NCBI GenBank assembly: GCA_016700415.1
Contig: CP065018.1
Span: 930,001-994,000, forward strand
Direction of reading: 5' to 3'
Length of the DNA: 64,000 bases
Source: Flavobacteriales bacterium
GTDB taxonomy: Bacteria > Bacteroidota > Bacteroidia > Flavobacteriales_F > PHOS-HE28
Part shown: piece by piece, positions 16,419 to 25,285 of the stretch
Position numbering within the stretch: position 1 is the stretch's first letter
Layout: every line of letters starts with the position of its first letter
Position numbers and translations under genes: made by a program
The notes under the pieces: generated by a model
The model's input: only the letters and a program-made list of their open reading frames with translations
What the model was told of the DNA's origin: nothing
The model's database searches: none

Positions 16419-17470
16419 ACTTCCGGATGAACAGAAATACCCGGCGAGGATCGTTCACGGGGGTCGCCGCTTTCCTTGTACTGGCCACGTTCGCGCAGCC
16501 ACCGGCAGGTTATTACGACAGCGCCGAAGGACTTTCCGGGCAACCCTTGCGCATCGCCTTGCACAACATCATCGACAACCACGCCCCCCTCTCGTACAAC
16601 GGCCTTTGGAATGCTTTTGAGTCCACGGATGCCAAACCGGGGAACAAAGTTTGGGACATGTACAGTGACATTCCGGGCAGCACGCCTCCCTATGTCTACA
16701 CATTCGGCACCGACCAATGCGGAGAGTACAACAGTGAGGGGGATTGCTATAACCGCGAACACGGCTTTCCAAATAGCTGGTTCAACGGCAGCAGCCCGAT
16801 GTACACGGACCTCTTCCACATCTATCCCACGGATGGCTGGGTGAACAACAAGCGTGGCGATCTACCATACGGCGACGTCGGCAGCGCGGACTGGACCGGT
16901 CAGAATGGATCGAAGCGGGGTCTTTGTATCAACCCGGGATACAACAGCACCGTCTTCGAACCGATCGATGCCTACAAAGGCGACTTCGCCCGCAGCTATT
17001 TCTACATGATGACGCGCTACTACGGCGAGATGTCCAGCTGGAGCACGCCGATGATGCAAGGCGGTGATCTCGCCCCATGGGCCATGGCCGTAATGGTTGA
17101 ATGGAGCGACCTTGATCCGGTGAGCACGAAGGAGACCGCCCGCAACAATGCCGTCTTTGCCATCCAAGACAACAGGAACCCCTATATCGATCGGCCCGAA
17201 TGGGTGCATGCCATCTGGGGCACGATCCTCGGGATCCCGGAGAGCACAGGCCCGGAGATGAGCCTCCGCCGGGATGCCACAGGCCTTCACGTACAACGCG
17301 GAACAGCATTGCCCGGAACGCTTTTCGTGCATGACGTGGCCGGTCGCACCCTGTTGACCAGCCCGGTCGGAAGCGGGAGCAGCGACATCGCGTTCAGCGG
17401 CCCCGGTGGCATCTACGTCGCTGAAGTGATCTCGCCCGATGGCCGCTCGATGCAGCGCTTCGTGTGGTGA
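16415..17470 (+). CDS. Secreted endonuclease I family nuclease with C-terminal sorting domain
   Basis: 351 residues. A signal peptide (roughly 1-28) is followed by an EndA/endonuclease I domain with NREHGFPNSWF (Arg114-Glu115-His116) and DLFHIYPTDGWVNNKRGDLPYG. These are the metal-binding and catalytic segments of extracellular DNA/RNA-degrading enzymes. The last about 70 residues (LHVQRGTALPG..., DVAGRTLL..., GIYVAEVISPDGRSMQRFVW) resemble a type IX secretion sorting domain, suggesting surface display or release for nutrient DNA use. The start is translationally coupled to the rhodanese gene (ATGA); an ATG 12 bases downstream is possible. Confidence 0.9.
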   Translation: MNFRMNRNTRRGSFTGVAAFLVLATFAQPPAGYYDSAEGLSGQPLRIALHNIIDNHAPLSYNGLWNAFESTDAKPGNKVWDMYSDIPGSTPPYVYTFGTDQCGEYNSEGDCYNREHGFPNSWFNGSSPMYTDLFHIYPTDGWVNNKRGDLPYGDVGSADWTGQNGSKRGLCINPGYNSTVFEPIDAYKGDFARSYFYMMTRYYGEMSSWSTPMMQGGDLAPWAMAVMVEWSDLDPVSTKETARNNAVFAIQDNRNPYIDRPEWVHAIWGTILGIPESTGPEMSLRRDATGLHVQRGTALPGTLFVHDVAGRTLLTSPVGSGSSDIAFSGPGGIYVAEVISPDGRSMQRFVW

Positions 17471-17517
17471 TCCATGCCGAACCTCCCCAAGCCCGAACAA
17501 TTTCTATCGAGATCCCG

Positions 17518-18297
17518 ATGACCTACGAACAGATCCAGTACACCGCTGCGGAAGGGGTGGCCACCATCACCCTGAACAGACCGGAAAAGCTGAACAGCTT
17601 CACCGCGCGCATGGCGGAGGAGACCTTGCACGCGCTGGATGCCGCCCACGCTGACAAGGCCGTGCGGGCCGTGGTGCTCACCGGCGCGGGGCGTGCCTTC
17701 TGCGCCGGGCAGGACCTGGCGGAGGCCACAGTACCCGGTGTACGCATCGAGGACCTGGTGGAGAAACAATACAACGCCATCGTACGGCGCATACGCACCC
17801 TGCCCAAACCGGTGATCGCGGCGGTGAACGGTGTGGCCGCCGGTGCCGGTGCCAACATCGCCTATGCCTGTGATCTGGCTTATGCTGCGGAAAGTGCGGT
17901 GTTCGTGCAGAGCTTCATCCACATCGGCCTCATCCCCGACAGCGGCGGCACCTATACCCTACCGCGCCTTGTGGGCATGCAGCGCGCTTTCGGGCAGATG
18001 ATCCTCGCCGACAAGGTTCCCGCCAAGCGAGCGGAGGAATTAGGCATGATCTGGAAGGCCGTGCCCGACGCGGACCTCACTGGGGAGGTAGTGACGGTGG
18101 CGAGAAAACTGGCCACCATGCCCACACTGGGGATCGCGCTCACCAAACAGGCTTTGAACCGCTCCCAAGGATCAACGTTGGAGGAGCAATTGCTGGTGGA
18201 AGGTGAATTGCAGGCCATTGCCGGTGCCAGTCACGACAGCAAGGAAGGTGTGGCGGCGTTCTTGGAAAAGCGCAAGCCCGTCTTCAAGGGCGAGTGA
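17518..18297 (+). CDS. Enoyl-CoA hydratase/isomerase, PaaG-like
   Basis: 259 residues. The crotonase signatures NRPEKLNSFTARM, LTGAGRAFCAGQDLAE and AAVNGVAAGAGANIAYACDLAYA, then HIGLIPDSGGTYTLPRLVG are clear. The GAGANIA oxyanion-hole region and the aspartate in PDSGGT match the PaaG/PaaB-type isomerases of phenylacetate degradation. General beta-oxidation hydratases are also close, so the exact substrate is open. It precedes a 3-hydroxyacyl-CoA dehydrogenase by 23 bases. Confidence 0.87.
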   Translation: MTYEQIQYTAAEGVATITLNRPEKLNSFTARMAEETLHALDAAHADKAVRAVVLTGAGRAFCAGQDLAEATVPGVRIEDLVEKQYNAIVRRIRTLPKPVIAAVNGVAAGAGANIAYACDLAYAAESAVFVQSFIHIGLIPDSGGTYTLPRLVGMQRAFGQMILADKVPAKRAEELGMIWKAVPDADLTGEVVTVARKLATMPTLGIALTKQALNRSQGSTLEEQLLVEGELQAIAGASHDSKEGVAAFLEKRKPVFKGE

Positions 18298-18320
18298 ACC
18301 GGGTGCGCCATCTTTGGCGC

Positions 18321-19487
18321 ATGAAGGACCAGATCCGTATCGGCGTTATCGGTGCCGGCACCATGGGGACGGGCATCGCGCAGGTAGCGGCCCAAGCCGG
18401 GCATCCAGTGGTGCTGTTCGACACCCGTCCTGGCGCGGTGGAAGCCGCCCTCAAAACGCTGGCCAACACGATGGACAAGCTGGTGGCCAAAGGAAAATTC
18501 ACCCGTGCAGACGCGGACGCGCTCCTTTCCGCCATCGCACCGGCGGGCAAACTGGAAGACCTTTCCACGTGCGGGCTCGTGGTGGAAGCGATCATCGAAG
18601 ACCTTGCCATCAAAAAGAAACTTTTCGCGGACCTGGAGGCCATCCTGGGGCCGGACCCGATCTTGGCGACCAATACTTCGTCCTTGTCCATCACCGCCAT
18701 CGCGGCAGCTTGCAAGAAGCCGGAACGTGTGATCGGCCTGCACTTCTTCAATCCCGCACCGGTGCTTCCCTTGGTGGAAGTGGTGCCCGGCATGACCACG
18801 GACCCTGGCCTGCCGACCCGATGCGTCACGTTGATGCACGCATGGGGCAAAGCACCGGTGATCTGTAAGGACACGCCCGGTTTCATCGTGAACCGGGTGG
18901 CGCGCCCGTTCTACGGGGAAAGCATCCGCATCTACGAGGAAGGCATTGCGGACATGGCCTCGATCGATCACGCCCTGAAAAGCATCGGGGGATTTCGCAT
19001 GGGGCCTTTCGAACTGATGGACCTCATTGGCAACGACATCAATTTCGCGGTGACGCGCAGTGTGTGGGAGGCCTTTTTCTATGACCCGCGCTACAAGCCT
19101 AGCCTTACGCAGCAGCGCCAAGTGGAAAGCGGAAGACTGGGGCGCAAGAGCGGAAGGGGCTATTATCAATATGGTGATGCGGTGGTGAAGCCGGTCTTCG
19201 AGGTGGCCCCGGAGACCGCGGAAGCCATTACTGAACGGGTGCTGGCGATGTTGATCAATGAGGCCGCTGACGCGCTGTTCCTGCAATTGGCCACCAAGGA
19301 GGATCTGGACTTGGCCATGACGAAAGGCGTGAACTATCCCAAGGGCTTGTTGGCCTGGGCCGACGAAAAAGGGGCCGCTCATTGGTTGGGCCGATTAGAA
19401 ACGCTCCAAGAGGAACATGGCGAGGACCGCTACCGTCCCTCACCCCTTCTTCGGCGCATGGCCAGATCAGGAACTCGTTTTCATTGA
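18321..19487 (+). CDS. 3-hydroxyacyl-CoA dehydrogenase, PaaH/Hbd-like
   Basis: 388 residues. The Rossmann motif GVIGAGTMGTGIAQVAA (from about residue 7) is followed by ATNTSSLSITAIA and the catalytic histidine in VIGLHFFNPAPV. A first C-terminal domain contains the NRVARPFYGE segment. A further about 110 residues form a second dehydrogenase C-domain, making it longer than the simple Hbd enzymes (about 285) and closer to PaaH-type proteins. It converts 3-hydroxyacyl-CoA to 3-oxoacyl-CoA with NAD. It pairs with the upstream hydratase; a matching thiolase lies 15 kb away at 34402. Confidence 0.9.
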   Translation: MKDQIRIGVIGAGTMGTGIAQVAAQAGHPVVLFDTRPGAVEAALKTLANTMDKLVAKGKFTRADADALLSAIAPAGKLEDLSTCGLVVEAIIEDLAIKKKLFADLEAILGPDPILATNTSSLSITAIAAACKKPERVIGLHFFNPAPVLPLVEVVPGMTTDPGLPTRCVTLMHAWGKAPVICKDTPGFIVNRVARPFYGESIRIYEEGIADMASIDHALKSIGGFRMGPFELMDLIGNDINFAVTRSVWEAFFYDPRYKPSLTQQRQVESGRLGRKSGRGYYQYGDAVVKPVFEVAPETAEAITERVLAMLINEAADALFLQLATKEDLDLAMTKGVNYPKGLLAWADEKGAAHWLGRLETLQEEHGEDRYRPSPLLRRMARSGTRFH

Positions 19488-19534
19488 TCCCTTTCACGTT
19501 GTCGGCCCAATATTTTCCATGGAGAATAAATGAA

Positions 19535-19542
19535 TACCTTTG
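19535..19542 (+). promoter_or_regulatory. Bacteroidota -7 promoter element before the YceI gene
   Basis: TACCTTTG is a perfect TAnnTTTG match 19 bases before the ATG at 19562. The position implies a very short leader, as for other genes in this window. Confidence 0.6.
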
Positions 19543-19561
19543 CACGCTCAAACAAACACCC

Positions 19562-20203
19562 ATGATGATCCTGAACCGCTCACTGATCCTTGGATCCGCC
19601 CTGGCCACCTTCCTATTTGCCTCTTGTGGAACCTCCGAAACTGCATCCACCGATGCATCTGCGGACACGACGCTCGCTAAAGCAATGGACTACGCGATCG
19701 ACACGGCCACCAGCGCCGTGGATTGGAAAGGGACCATGGTGGGCGTGAAGAGCCACACCGGGACGCTGCATTTCACCAACGGCGACCTGCAGACCAAGGA
19801 TGGCAAGCTCACCGGCGGCTCCTTCACCGTGGACATGCATAGCTACACCTTTACAGATACCAACTACGCCAAGCCCGGCTCCGCCCAAGGCACGAAGCAA
19901 AATCTCATGGGGCACCTGATGTCCCCGGAATTCTTTGCCGTGGACAGCTTCCCGACCGCTCAGTTCACCATCAGCTCGGTGGAAGGAACCACGGCGACCG
20001 GACAAATGACCGTCCGTGGCCACACCAGCGAGGAGAAACTGGAGAACATCGTCCTCACGGCTGACGGCAAGACCATCAGTGCCTCGGGCGACCTCACCTT
20101 CGACCGTCAGAAATACGGTGTTTCCTGGGCTTCACCGATGAAGGACATGGTGCTCTCCAACGACATCGTTCTGCACATCGAGTTGCAGGGACAGGCACGT
20201 TAA
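19562..20203 (+). CDS. YceI-family lipoprotein
   Basis: 213 residues. A signal sequence ends in the lipobox FASC (Cys22). The YceI lipocalin-like domain spans about 50-210, with VDWKGTMVGVKSHTGTLHF, FTVDMHSYTFTD, HLMSPEFFAVDSFPTAQFTI and the closing DIVLHIELQGQ. YceI proteins bind polyisoprenoids or similar amphiphiles in the periplasm; here the protein would be membrane-anchored. Two consecutive ATGs exist; the first is given. The 56-base gap that follows shows no clear terminator. Confidence 0.92.
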   Translation: MMILNRSLILGSALATFLFASCGTSETASTDASADTTLAKAMDYAIDTATSAVDWKGTMVGVKSHTGTLHFTNGDLQTKDGKLTGGSFTVDMHSYTFTDTNYAKPGSAQGTKQNLMGHLMSPEFFAVDSFPTAQFTISSVEGTTATGQMTVRGHTSEEKLENIVLTADGKTISASGDLTFDRQKYGVSWASPMKDMVLSNDIVLHIELQGQAR

Positions 20204-20259
20204 ACTATTCCTTTTCGTAGCCTGTACGAAGAAGCCAAGCGTACCGCAGGGCATGTTCC

Positions 20260-20526
20260 TTAAGGACGAATGTCCTCTCCCGTACTGTTGGACGGGGTGC
20301 CGAAACGCGATGTTCCCGGAAGGGCAGGTTGCTCCCCGGTGCCGGTGTTCACCCGGGCCTTGCTGCTATCCTTGTCCATCTCCATGGATGCGAGCCGGAC
20401 ATGGCTTCCGACTTCCTCCACGACGTGGAAATCCGGGATGCCGTGGAGGGGCACATAGGCCGTGGCTTGTCTGATCTTGCGCGGTAATTCCGTTCTGTCG
20501 GATCCCTTTTGTGTCATCTGTTCCAT
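20260..20526 (-). CDS. Small hypothetical protein downstream of the Usp gene
   Basis: 88 residues, rich in charged and polar residues. The middle (residues 20-55, AYVPLHGIPDFHVVEEVGSHVRLASMEM) looks foldable, and a disordered Ser/Thr/Gly/Pro tail follows. No family is recognised. It starts 22 bases after the Usp stop on the same strand, which supports a real operon gene; no paralogue is seen in the window. Confidence 0.45.
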   Translation of the reverse strand: MEQMTQKGSDRTELPRKIRQATAYVPLHGIPDFHVVEEVGSHVRLASMEMDKDSSKARVNTGTGEQPALPGTSRFGTPSNSTGEDIRP

Positions 20527-20548
20527 TGTCTTAGATCATTTACCGATC

Positions 20549-21400
20549 TCACTGGAAACTCCATCCCGTGGTACCAGCGGTATTATTGGCCGGGTTCAGC
20601 AGCATCACAGGGATCATGGCGGTATTGGTGATGATCTTCTCCTCATACGGCACGCCCAGCACACCGAAAATATTGCTGCCCACCATGTTCATCACGGCGA
20701 TCAGGTCGGCGTCGATCTTTTCGGAATAGGCCAACACCGCATCCACGAAACCTCCGCTCCCGGAATCAGCGACCACGGCCTCCATGGCGATGCCCCGCTC
20801 TCCGAAGTATTTTTTCGCAAATGTGATATTATCCTGAAGCTGGTGATGCAGGAACTCGTCTGACTCCTTGGGGACGATCACATGCACCTTGCCCTTGAAG
20901 TACGCGGCCATGCCGGCCACTAGGCCAAGTTTTTGCCTTGTTTCGCGCTGGAGGTCCATCGGCACCACGATGTCATGGTAACCGTCCGCCTTCAGGCCGC
21001 GCTCTTGCACCACGATAAAGGGGATATCGCTGTTGGTGATCACCCGTAGAGCACGGCTTCCGGTGATGAACTGCATCCCCCGCATTCCGTGGGTGCCCAT
21101 AATGATGAGCTCCGCCCCGATCTCTTCCGCGGCCGAACCGATCCCCGCATAGACCTTCCCTTCCCTGATCAGGGATTTCACCGCAACGGAGCTTTCGATG
21201 GCCTTGGCCCGTTGCATCTCGGCATCCAATCTGCGCTGCGTCACTTCCTGCTCGTCCATGTCTGAGAGCATATGCAACAAATACACTTCGCCGCCTTGGG
21301 TCTTCGCCAGTTTAACAGCGTGGTCCATCGCATAGTCCACCACTTTGGTGAAATCGGTCGGGACCAATATTTTCTTCGTCCCAGTGACTTTGTGTGTCAT
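20549..21400 (-). CDS. Tandem universal stress protein
   Basis: 283 residues from the ATG at 21400. There are two Usp domains (about 8-150 and 155-280). The first has KILVPTDFTKVVDYAMDHAVKLA and the nucleotide-binding loop GTHGMRGMQFITGSRA. The second is more diverged and lacks a clear G-x2-G-x9-G motif. Usp proteins are cytoplasmic and bind ATP or small ligands during stress. A longer frame upstream of this ATG has no Usp homology. The gap 21401-21575 upstream holds no gene. Confidence 0.9.
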   Translation of the reverse strand: MTHKVTGTKKILVPTDFTKVVDYAMDHAVKLAKTQGGEVYLLHMLSDMDEQEVTQRRLDAEMQRAKAIESSVAVKSLIREGKVYAGIGSAAEEIGAELIIMGTHGMRGMQFITGSRALRVITNSDIPFIVVQERGLKADGYHDIVVPMDLQRETRQKLGLVAGMAAYFKGKVHVIVPKESDEFLHHQLQDNITFAKKYFGERGIAMEAVVADSGSGGFVDAVLAYSEKIDADLIAVMNMVGSNIFGVLGVPYEEKIITNTAMIPVMLLNPANNTAGTTGWSFQ

Positions 21401-21575
21401 TGTGGTGGGTCTTATGATCCTCGCATGGCCACAGATCGCGTGCCCGGCAGCATGAAAAAAACGACCATTGAGCCGCTGGAAATACAAATAATGGGGGGAT
21501 ATGGATCAATCACGCACCGCCTGCATGTCCAAAACCGGGGAGGTCCCTCCACAATGCCATCGCCATCATGGGGCC

Positions 21576-21610
21576 AAAAACGGGAAAGGAGGGCCGAGGC
21601 CCTCCTTTCC
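21576..21610 (-). terminator. Terminator after the OmpA-family gene
   Basis: GGAAAGGAGGGCC and GGCCCTCCTTTCC form a perfect 13-bp stem with almost no loop (21583-21610). A run of five A (21576-21580) becomes the T-tract on the reverse strand. It lies 24 bases beyond the stop codon of the OmpA-family protein. Confidence 0.88.
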
Positions 21611-21633
21611 GTCAATGGTTGCTGTAACACCCC

Positions 21634-22998
21634 CTACTTCAGGAAAGTCACTTTGAACTCCACACGGCGGTTCTTGGCCCTGCCAGCGGCGGTGGCATTG
21701 TCCTCAACGGGCATGGTCTCGCCATGGCCGAAGCTCTGGAGGCGGTCCGCACTGACACCCTTGCCAATGAGGTACGTGCGCACAGCGGCAGCGCGCTCCT
21801 CGCTCAACTTTTGGTTCTTGGCATCATCGCCCTGGCTGTCGGTATGTCCGTTGATCGACAGGTCATAGCTGGGGTTTTCCGTCATCACGTCCACCACTTG
21901 GTCGAGAATGCTATTACTTGAGCTCTTGATGGTGCTCCTGCCGGAATCGAACTGGATGCCGGTAAGGGCTTTTTCAAAGAGCTTCTTGGTCTTCTCGGAA
22001 AGTTCCGGGCAGCCCTGCATACTGGCCACGCCTTTCACGGTCGGGCAGCGGTCGAGGTTGTCGGCGATACCGTCGCCGTCAGTGTCGGGGCAACCGTGCA
22101 TTTCCACCGGTCCGGCCACATCGGGGCAGGCGTCCATGGAATCGGCCACACCGTCGCCGTCAGCATCCGGGCAACCGCCCAATGCCTCGATACCGGGCAC
22201 ATCGGGGCAGCGGTCGACCGCGTCCGGCACGCCGTCGTGATCGCGGTCATCCTCCGGATGCAGCGTAAGGCTCACACCATCGAGGTAGTAATACGCACGC
22301 TGGTTGTCCGCGCCATCAATGACCTTGGAGGATTCAAACCCTCCGTTGGTGAAGGCGCCGATCACCACGTACTTCTCATTTCCCTCCGCCGTGAACGTGC
22401 CGGTGACCACGGTCCAATCCTGCTTGTTGTCCACGATCTTGGCGGTGGACACCTGAGGTTTTTCCTCCAGGAAATGGCGGTGGTTGTATTTCAGCTCGAT
22501 CGGTGAGAGGTAAGCGCCGATACCACTGACGGCACGGTCGCTGCCATTGGCGAGCTTCACCCGAAAGGTGACATCATACTTCTGCCCAGCGGTCAATGGG
22601 GCGTCCAAGGCGGTCTCCAAGTATTCGGAGTACTTCTGATAGGCCGGGCGGAAGGGGTCCTCCTTACCGCTCAGGAACCGCTTCCAATTGTGGCGCTGGT
22701 CATCCTTGTAGGCGACGAAGCCGGCGAAGTGCTCGCCTTCAAATGCGGAGGCCCCGGTGCCCACTTCGCCGTCCGGAATGCCCACGGTGGTCGGGCAGGC
22801 ATCCTTGGAGAACAGGTCCGCACTGGCGATGTTCGCGTTGGACCATCCGGAGGCATGGTCAAGTTGATCCCAAGTCCTTACGGGCGTGGTCAATTCCTCG
22901 AATCCTCCGTTCCTGATCAGGTTCACACCGGCCTCTTGGGCCATTGCCGCTACGGAAAGCAGCGAACCTGTCAGCAGACTGAAGTAGTGGATCTTCAT
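21634..22998 (-). CDS. OmpA-family envelope protein with N-terminal NGGFE domain and TSP3 repeats
   Basis: 454 residues. Signal peptide (about 1-21, ending MAQ), then a jelly-roll-like domain of about 225 residues starting NLIRNGGFEEL and ending AYYYLDGVSL. Three thrombospondin type-3 calcium-binding repeats follow (DxDxDGVxDxxDxCPD...). The C-terminal OmpA peptidoglycan-binding domain has INGHTDSQGDD and RAKNRRVEFKV. It is likely an outer-membrane-associated protein linked to peptidoglycan. The N-terminal domain is shared with the next gene upstream (23095-23883). The start at 22998 begins the signal peptide; a start at 23019 is possible. Confidence 0.9.
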   Translation of the reverse strand: MKIHYFSLLTGSLLSVAAMAQEAGVNLIRNGGFEELTTPVRTWDQLDHASGWSNANIASADLFSKDACPTTVGIPDGEVGTGASAFEGEHFAGFVAYKDDQRHNWKRFLSGKEDPFRPAYQKYSEYLETALDAPLTAGQKYDVTFRVKLANGSDRAVSGIGAYLSPIELKYNHRHFLEEKPQVSTAKIVDNKQDWTVVTGTFTAEGNEKYVVIGAFTNGGFESSKVIDGADNQRAYYYLDGVSLTLHPEDDRDHDGVPDAVDRCPDVPGIEALGGCPDADGDGVADSMDACPDVAGPVEMHGCPDTDGDGIADNLDRCPTVKGVASMQGCPELSEKTKKLFEKALTGIQFDSGRSTIKSSSNSILDQVVDVMTENPSYDLSINGHTDSQGDDAKNQKLSEERAAAVRTYLIGKGVSADRLQSFGHGETMPVEDNATAAGRAKNRRVEFKVTFLK

Positions 22999-23094
22999 AT
23001 GAGTGGTTTGTTTTGCCATTAACGCTTTGGCGCGTCAAATTGATCGGAACCTGATGTTTTTTCTGTTCCAGCGGCGAAAGTACGTACCAGAGCC

Positions 23095-23883
23095 TTATTT
23101 CATCTCTTCCTGTTCCACCTCATTCACCACAATATGGTCCAAGTAGTAGTACGCAAACTGGTTATCCGGGCCTTCGATGATGCGTTTCGTCTCAAATAAG
23201 GCCGTCGGGAAAGTGCCGAGGATCAAGAAGCGCTCGCCTCCGTCGGCTTTGAAGGTGCCCTTCACCTCCACCCATTTGTCCCGTTCCTCCAAGATCTTCA
23301 CTTCTACCACTTGGGCCCTTTCCTTCAGGAACATCCGGTTCTGATACTTCAGCTCCACCGTTGAAAAATACGCCCCGATACCGGCCACGGCGCGATCGCT
23401 GTTCCCGGCCAGCGCCACATGAAAGCTGACCTCGTAGGTATGCCCTTCCTTCAAAGGTGCGGTCAATGTGGTCCAAGGATATTCCGAATAAGCGTTCCAG
23501 CCCGGTCTGAAGGGATCCTCCGGGTCGCCGTCAAAGTCGAAACGCTTGTCGTCCTTCCACGCGAAGAAGCCCGCATAATGTGCTCCTTCCTGCGGCTCGA
23601 TATGTCCGTAGAAATTGTCCGGGATGCCAACGGTCTTCACTGAGGCTGTTTTGCTGAAGAGGTCCGAAAATCCAATGGTGACATCATCCCAGCCCTCGGC
23701 CCTGCTTAATTGATCGAAGGTGTTGGGTTCCTTGCTCAGTTGCTCAAATCCTCCGTTCTGTACCAGGTTCCCACTTTCGGCGGATTGTGCCATGAGGCCG
23801 GAAGCCGAAAGACATGCAAGCGCGGTAGATCCGGCGAGACGCATCCAGTGTGAGACCGTCCCGTAGTGATGTTCTGCTGTCAT
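23095..23883 (-). CDS. Secreted NGGFE-domain protein, paralogue of the OmpA-family neighbour
   Basis: 262 residues. A signal peptide ending GLMAQ precedes one domain (NLVQNGGFEQL ... FAYYYLDHIVVNE). That domain matches the N-terminal half of the adjacent OmpA-family protein in order and spacing: WDxxxxxxxDLFSK, VGIPD, EDPFRPxxxxYSEY, NGSDRAVSGIGAY versus NSDRAVAGIGAY. It lacks TSP3 and OmpA parts, so it may be a soluble or partner form made after duplication. The start at 23883 overlaps the msrA stop by ATGA; a second ATG at 23844 would start closer to the signal peptide. Confidence 0.82.
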   Translation of the reverse strand: MTAEHHYGTVSHWMRLAGSTALACLSASGLMAQSAESGNLVQNGGFEQLSKEPNTFDQLSRAEGWDDVTIGFSDLFSKTASVKTVGIPDNFYGHIEPQEGAHYAGFFAWKDDKRFDFDGDPEDPFRPGWNAYSEYPWTTLTAPLKEGHTYEVSFHVALAGNSDRAVAGIGAYFSTVELKYQNRMFLKERAQVVEVKILEERDKWVEVKGTFKADGGERFLILGTFPTALFETKRIIEGPDNQFAYYYLDHIVVNEVEQEEMK

Positions 23884-24437
23884 TTCAATTTGTCTTTGAA
23901 CGCGGACCGGAACTTCTCCAATTTGGGCCTGATGACCATTTGGCAATAGCCTTGGTCCGGGTTGTTCGCAAAGTAATCGTGGTGATAATTCTCCGCCGCA
24001 TAAAAATCGGAAACCGGCACGATCTCCGTGACGATAGGCCGGTCCCATGCGCCGCTTTGGTCCAGATGTTTGCGCTGTTCCTCCGCTTTGGCCTGTTGAT
24101 CGGCGTCCGTGCAGAAAATGACGGAGCGGTACTGGGTGCCCACGTCTCCGCCCTGCCGGTTGAGCGAAGTGGGGTCGTGTGTTTTCCAGAAGACGTGCAG
24201 CAGCTCGTCGAATGTGATCACAGCGGGATCGAAGACGATGCGGGACACCTCCGCGTGCCCCGTGCTGCCGGAGCAGACTTCCTTGTAGGTGGGATCCAGC
24301 TTGGACCCGCCCATGTAGCCGGGCGTCACCTTCTGGACGCCCTTCAATGCGGTGAACACCGCTTCGGAGCACCAGAAGCAGCCGGTTCCGAACACGGCGG
24401 TCGCGGTCGGGTTTTCAGGTCGTGCGGGATCGAACAT
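23880..24437 (-). CDS. msrA: Peptide-methionine (S)-S-oxide reductase
   Basis: 185 residues, normal size. The active site GTGCFWCSEAVF (Cys20, Cys23), the GYMGG loop and YRSVIFCTDADQ are diagnostic. The enzyme reduces methionine-S-sulfoxide in proteins. No signal peptide, so cytoplasmic. It is the first gene of a reverse-strand unit with the NGGFE protein (four-base overlap). Confidence 0.96.
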   Translation of the reverse strand: MFDPARPENPTATAVFGTGCFWCSEAVFTALKGVQKVTPGYMGGSKLDPTYKEVCSGSTGHAEVSRIVFDPAVITFDELLHVFWKTHDPTSLNRQGGDVGTQYRSVIFCTDADQQAKAEEQRKHLDQSGAWDRPIVTEIVPVSDFYAAENYHHDYFANNPDQGYCQMVIRPKLEKFRSAFKDKLK

Positions 24438-24498
24438 GCAGGTCTATTCGGAAAGATGCAAAGTTCGCCCATGCGGATCGACGCATGATCCAGGAGAA

Positions 24499-24528
24499 CA
24501 AAAAAGCCCCGATCGCCATGGACCGGGG
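24499..24528 (-). terminator. Terminator after tRNA-Gly
   Basis: On the reverse strand GCCCCGGTC pairs with GATCGGGGC (one G-T wobble) across a short loop, followed by six T. It lies a few bases past the tRNA 3' end. Confidence 0.8.
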
Positions 24529-24534
24529 CCATGA

Positions 24535-24606
24535 GCGGGAAACGGGATTCGAACCCGCGACCCTCAGCTTGGGAAGCTGATGCTCTACCAACTGAGCTAC
24601 TCCCGC
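24535..24606 (-). tRNA. tRNA-Gly (CCC)
   Basis: A full cloverleaf is readable on the reverse strand. The acceptor stem is GCGGGAG/TTCCCGC, the D-arm GCTC...GAGC, and the anticodon stem TCAGC/GCTGA with loop TTCCCAA (anticodon CCC). The T-arm is GCGGG-TTCGAAT-CCCGT. No CCA is encoded at the 3' end, so CCA must be added post-transcriptionally. Confidence 0.96.
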
Positions 24607-24754
24607 TTGGTGGCCGCGAATGTAGTACGGCGGCCGTGTTTCCCGATCAGCGCCGTTCCTGCTCCGGAGCAATGCCGGGGCAGGAATAGGGGAACCTGCG
24701 GCCAATGTTCACATCCGCACGTCCGGAGCCTTTCAGCCGGATCGCCGAAGCTTC

Positions 24755-24762
24755 TATATTTG
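24755..24762 (+). promoter_or_regulatory. Bacteroidota -7 promoter element before tRNA-Pro
   Basis: TATATTTG is a perfect TAnnTTTG match 18 bases before the first base of the tRNA. It is a useful internal standard for the promoter motif in this genome because the transcript start is constrained. Confidence 0.7.
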
Positions 24763-24780
24763 CCGCCCCAAAGTGGGCTA

Positions 24781-24857
24781 CGGGGTGTAGCTCAGTCCGG
24801 TAGAGTGCTACGTTCGGGACGTAGAAGTCGGAGGTTCGAGTCCTCTCACCCCGACCA
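24781..24857 (+). tRNA. tRNA-Pro (CGG)
   Basis: Acceptor CGGGGTG/CACCCCG with discriminator A and an encoded CCA. The anticodon stem is CTACG/CGTAG with loop TTCGGGA (anticodon CGG). The T-arm is GGAGG-TTCGAGT-CCTCT. It is divergent from tRNA-Gly and has its own promoter element and terminator. Confidence 0.96.
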
Positions 24858-24862
24858 GTGTG

Positions 24863-24894
24863 AAGCCCTTGCGACGAAGTTGCAGGGGCTTTTT
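24863..24894 (+). terminator. Terminator after tRNA-Pro
   Basis: AAGCCCTTGC pairs with GCAGGGGCTT (one mismatch) around an eight-base loop, followed by a T-run. It is six bases past the tRNA. The stretch 24895-25093 shows no supported gene. Confidence 0.82.
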
Positions 24895-25093
24895 CATGCA
24901 CACCAAGTAGTCTTGAGCGAAGCGAGCAGGGGCGGAAGCAGTGTAGCTCCACCATGTAGGAATGCCCGCATAGGTGATCCTTACCATCTGGCCTGTGGGA
25001 AGCACCGCTCCCGCCTCCAAGCCCGCCGTTACTTAAATCGATCTTGGCAGAGGCATCCCTATACATGGTCCAAGCGTCTATAGAGCATACACG

Positions 25094-25285
25094 ATGTCAC
25101 GCTCCTACAAAATAGCCCTCATCCTAAAGAGCCGAAGCAGCTTGGCAATCTACACGGACCTGTCGCGGCTGAGCGATACTGAACTGGAGGAGCATGTGCG
25201 CTCCATGGTGCGCCGCATGCGGGCCAATGAAAGCCACGTGATCGCCCGGATGGTGTTGCGCCAGCCGACGTTCAGCCTGAACTGA
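25094..25285 (+). CDS. Small hypothetical protein
   Basis: 63 residues, basic and helix-prone (DLSRLSDTELEEHVRSMVRRMR). No family is recognised and there is no signal peptide or membrane segment. It stands alone between tRNA-Pro and a tiny membrane protein gene. The amphipathic pattern supports a real protein but a chance frame cannot be excluded. Confidence 0.4.
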   Translation: MSRSYKIALILKSRSSLAIYTDLSRLSDTELEEHVRSMVRRMRANESHVIARMVLRQPTFSLN

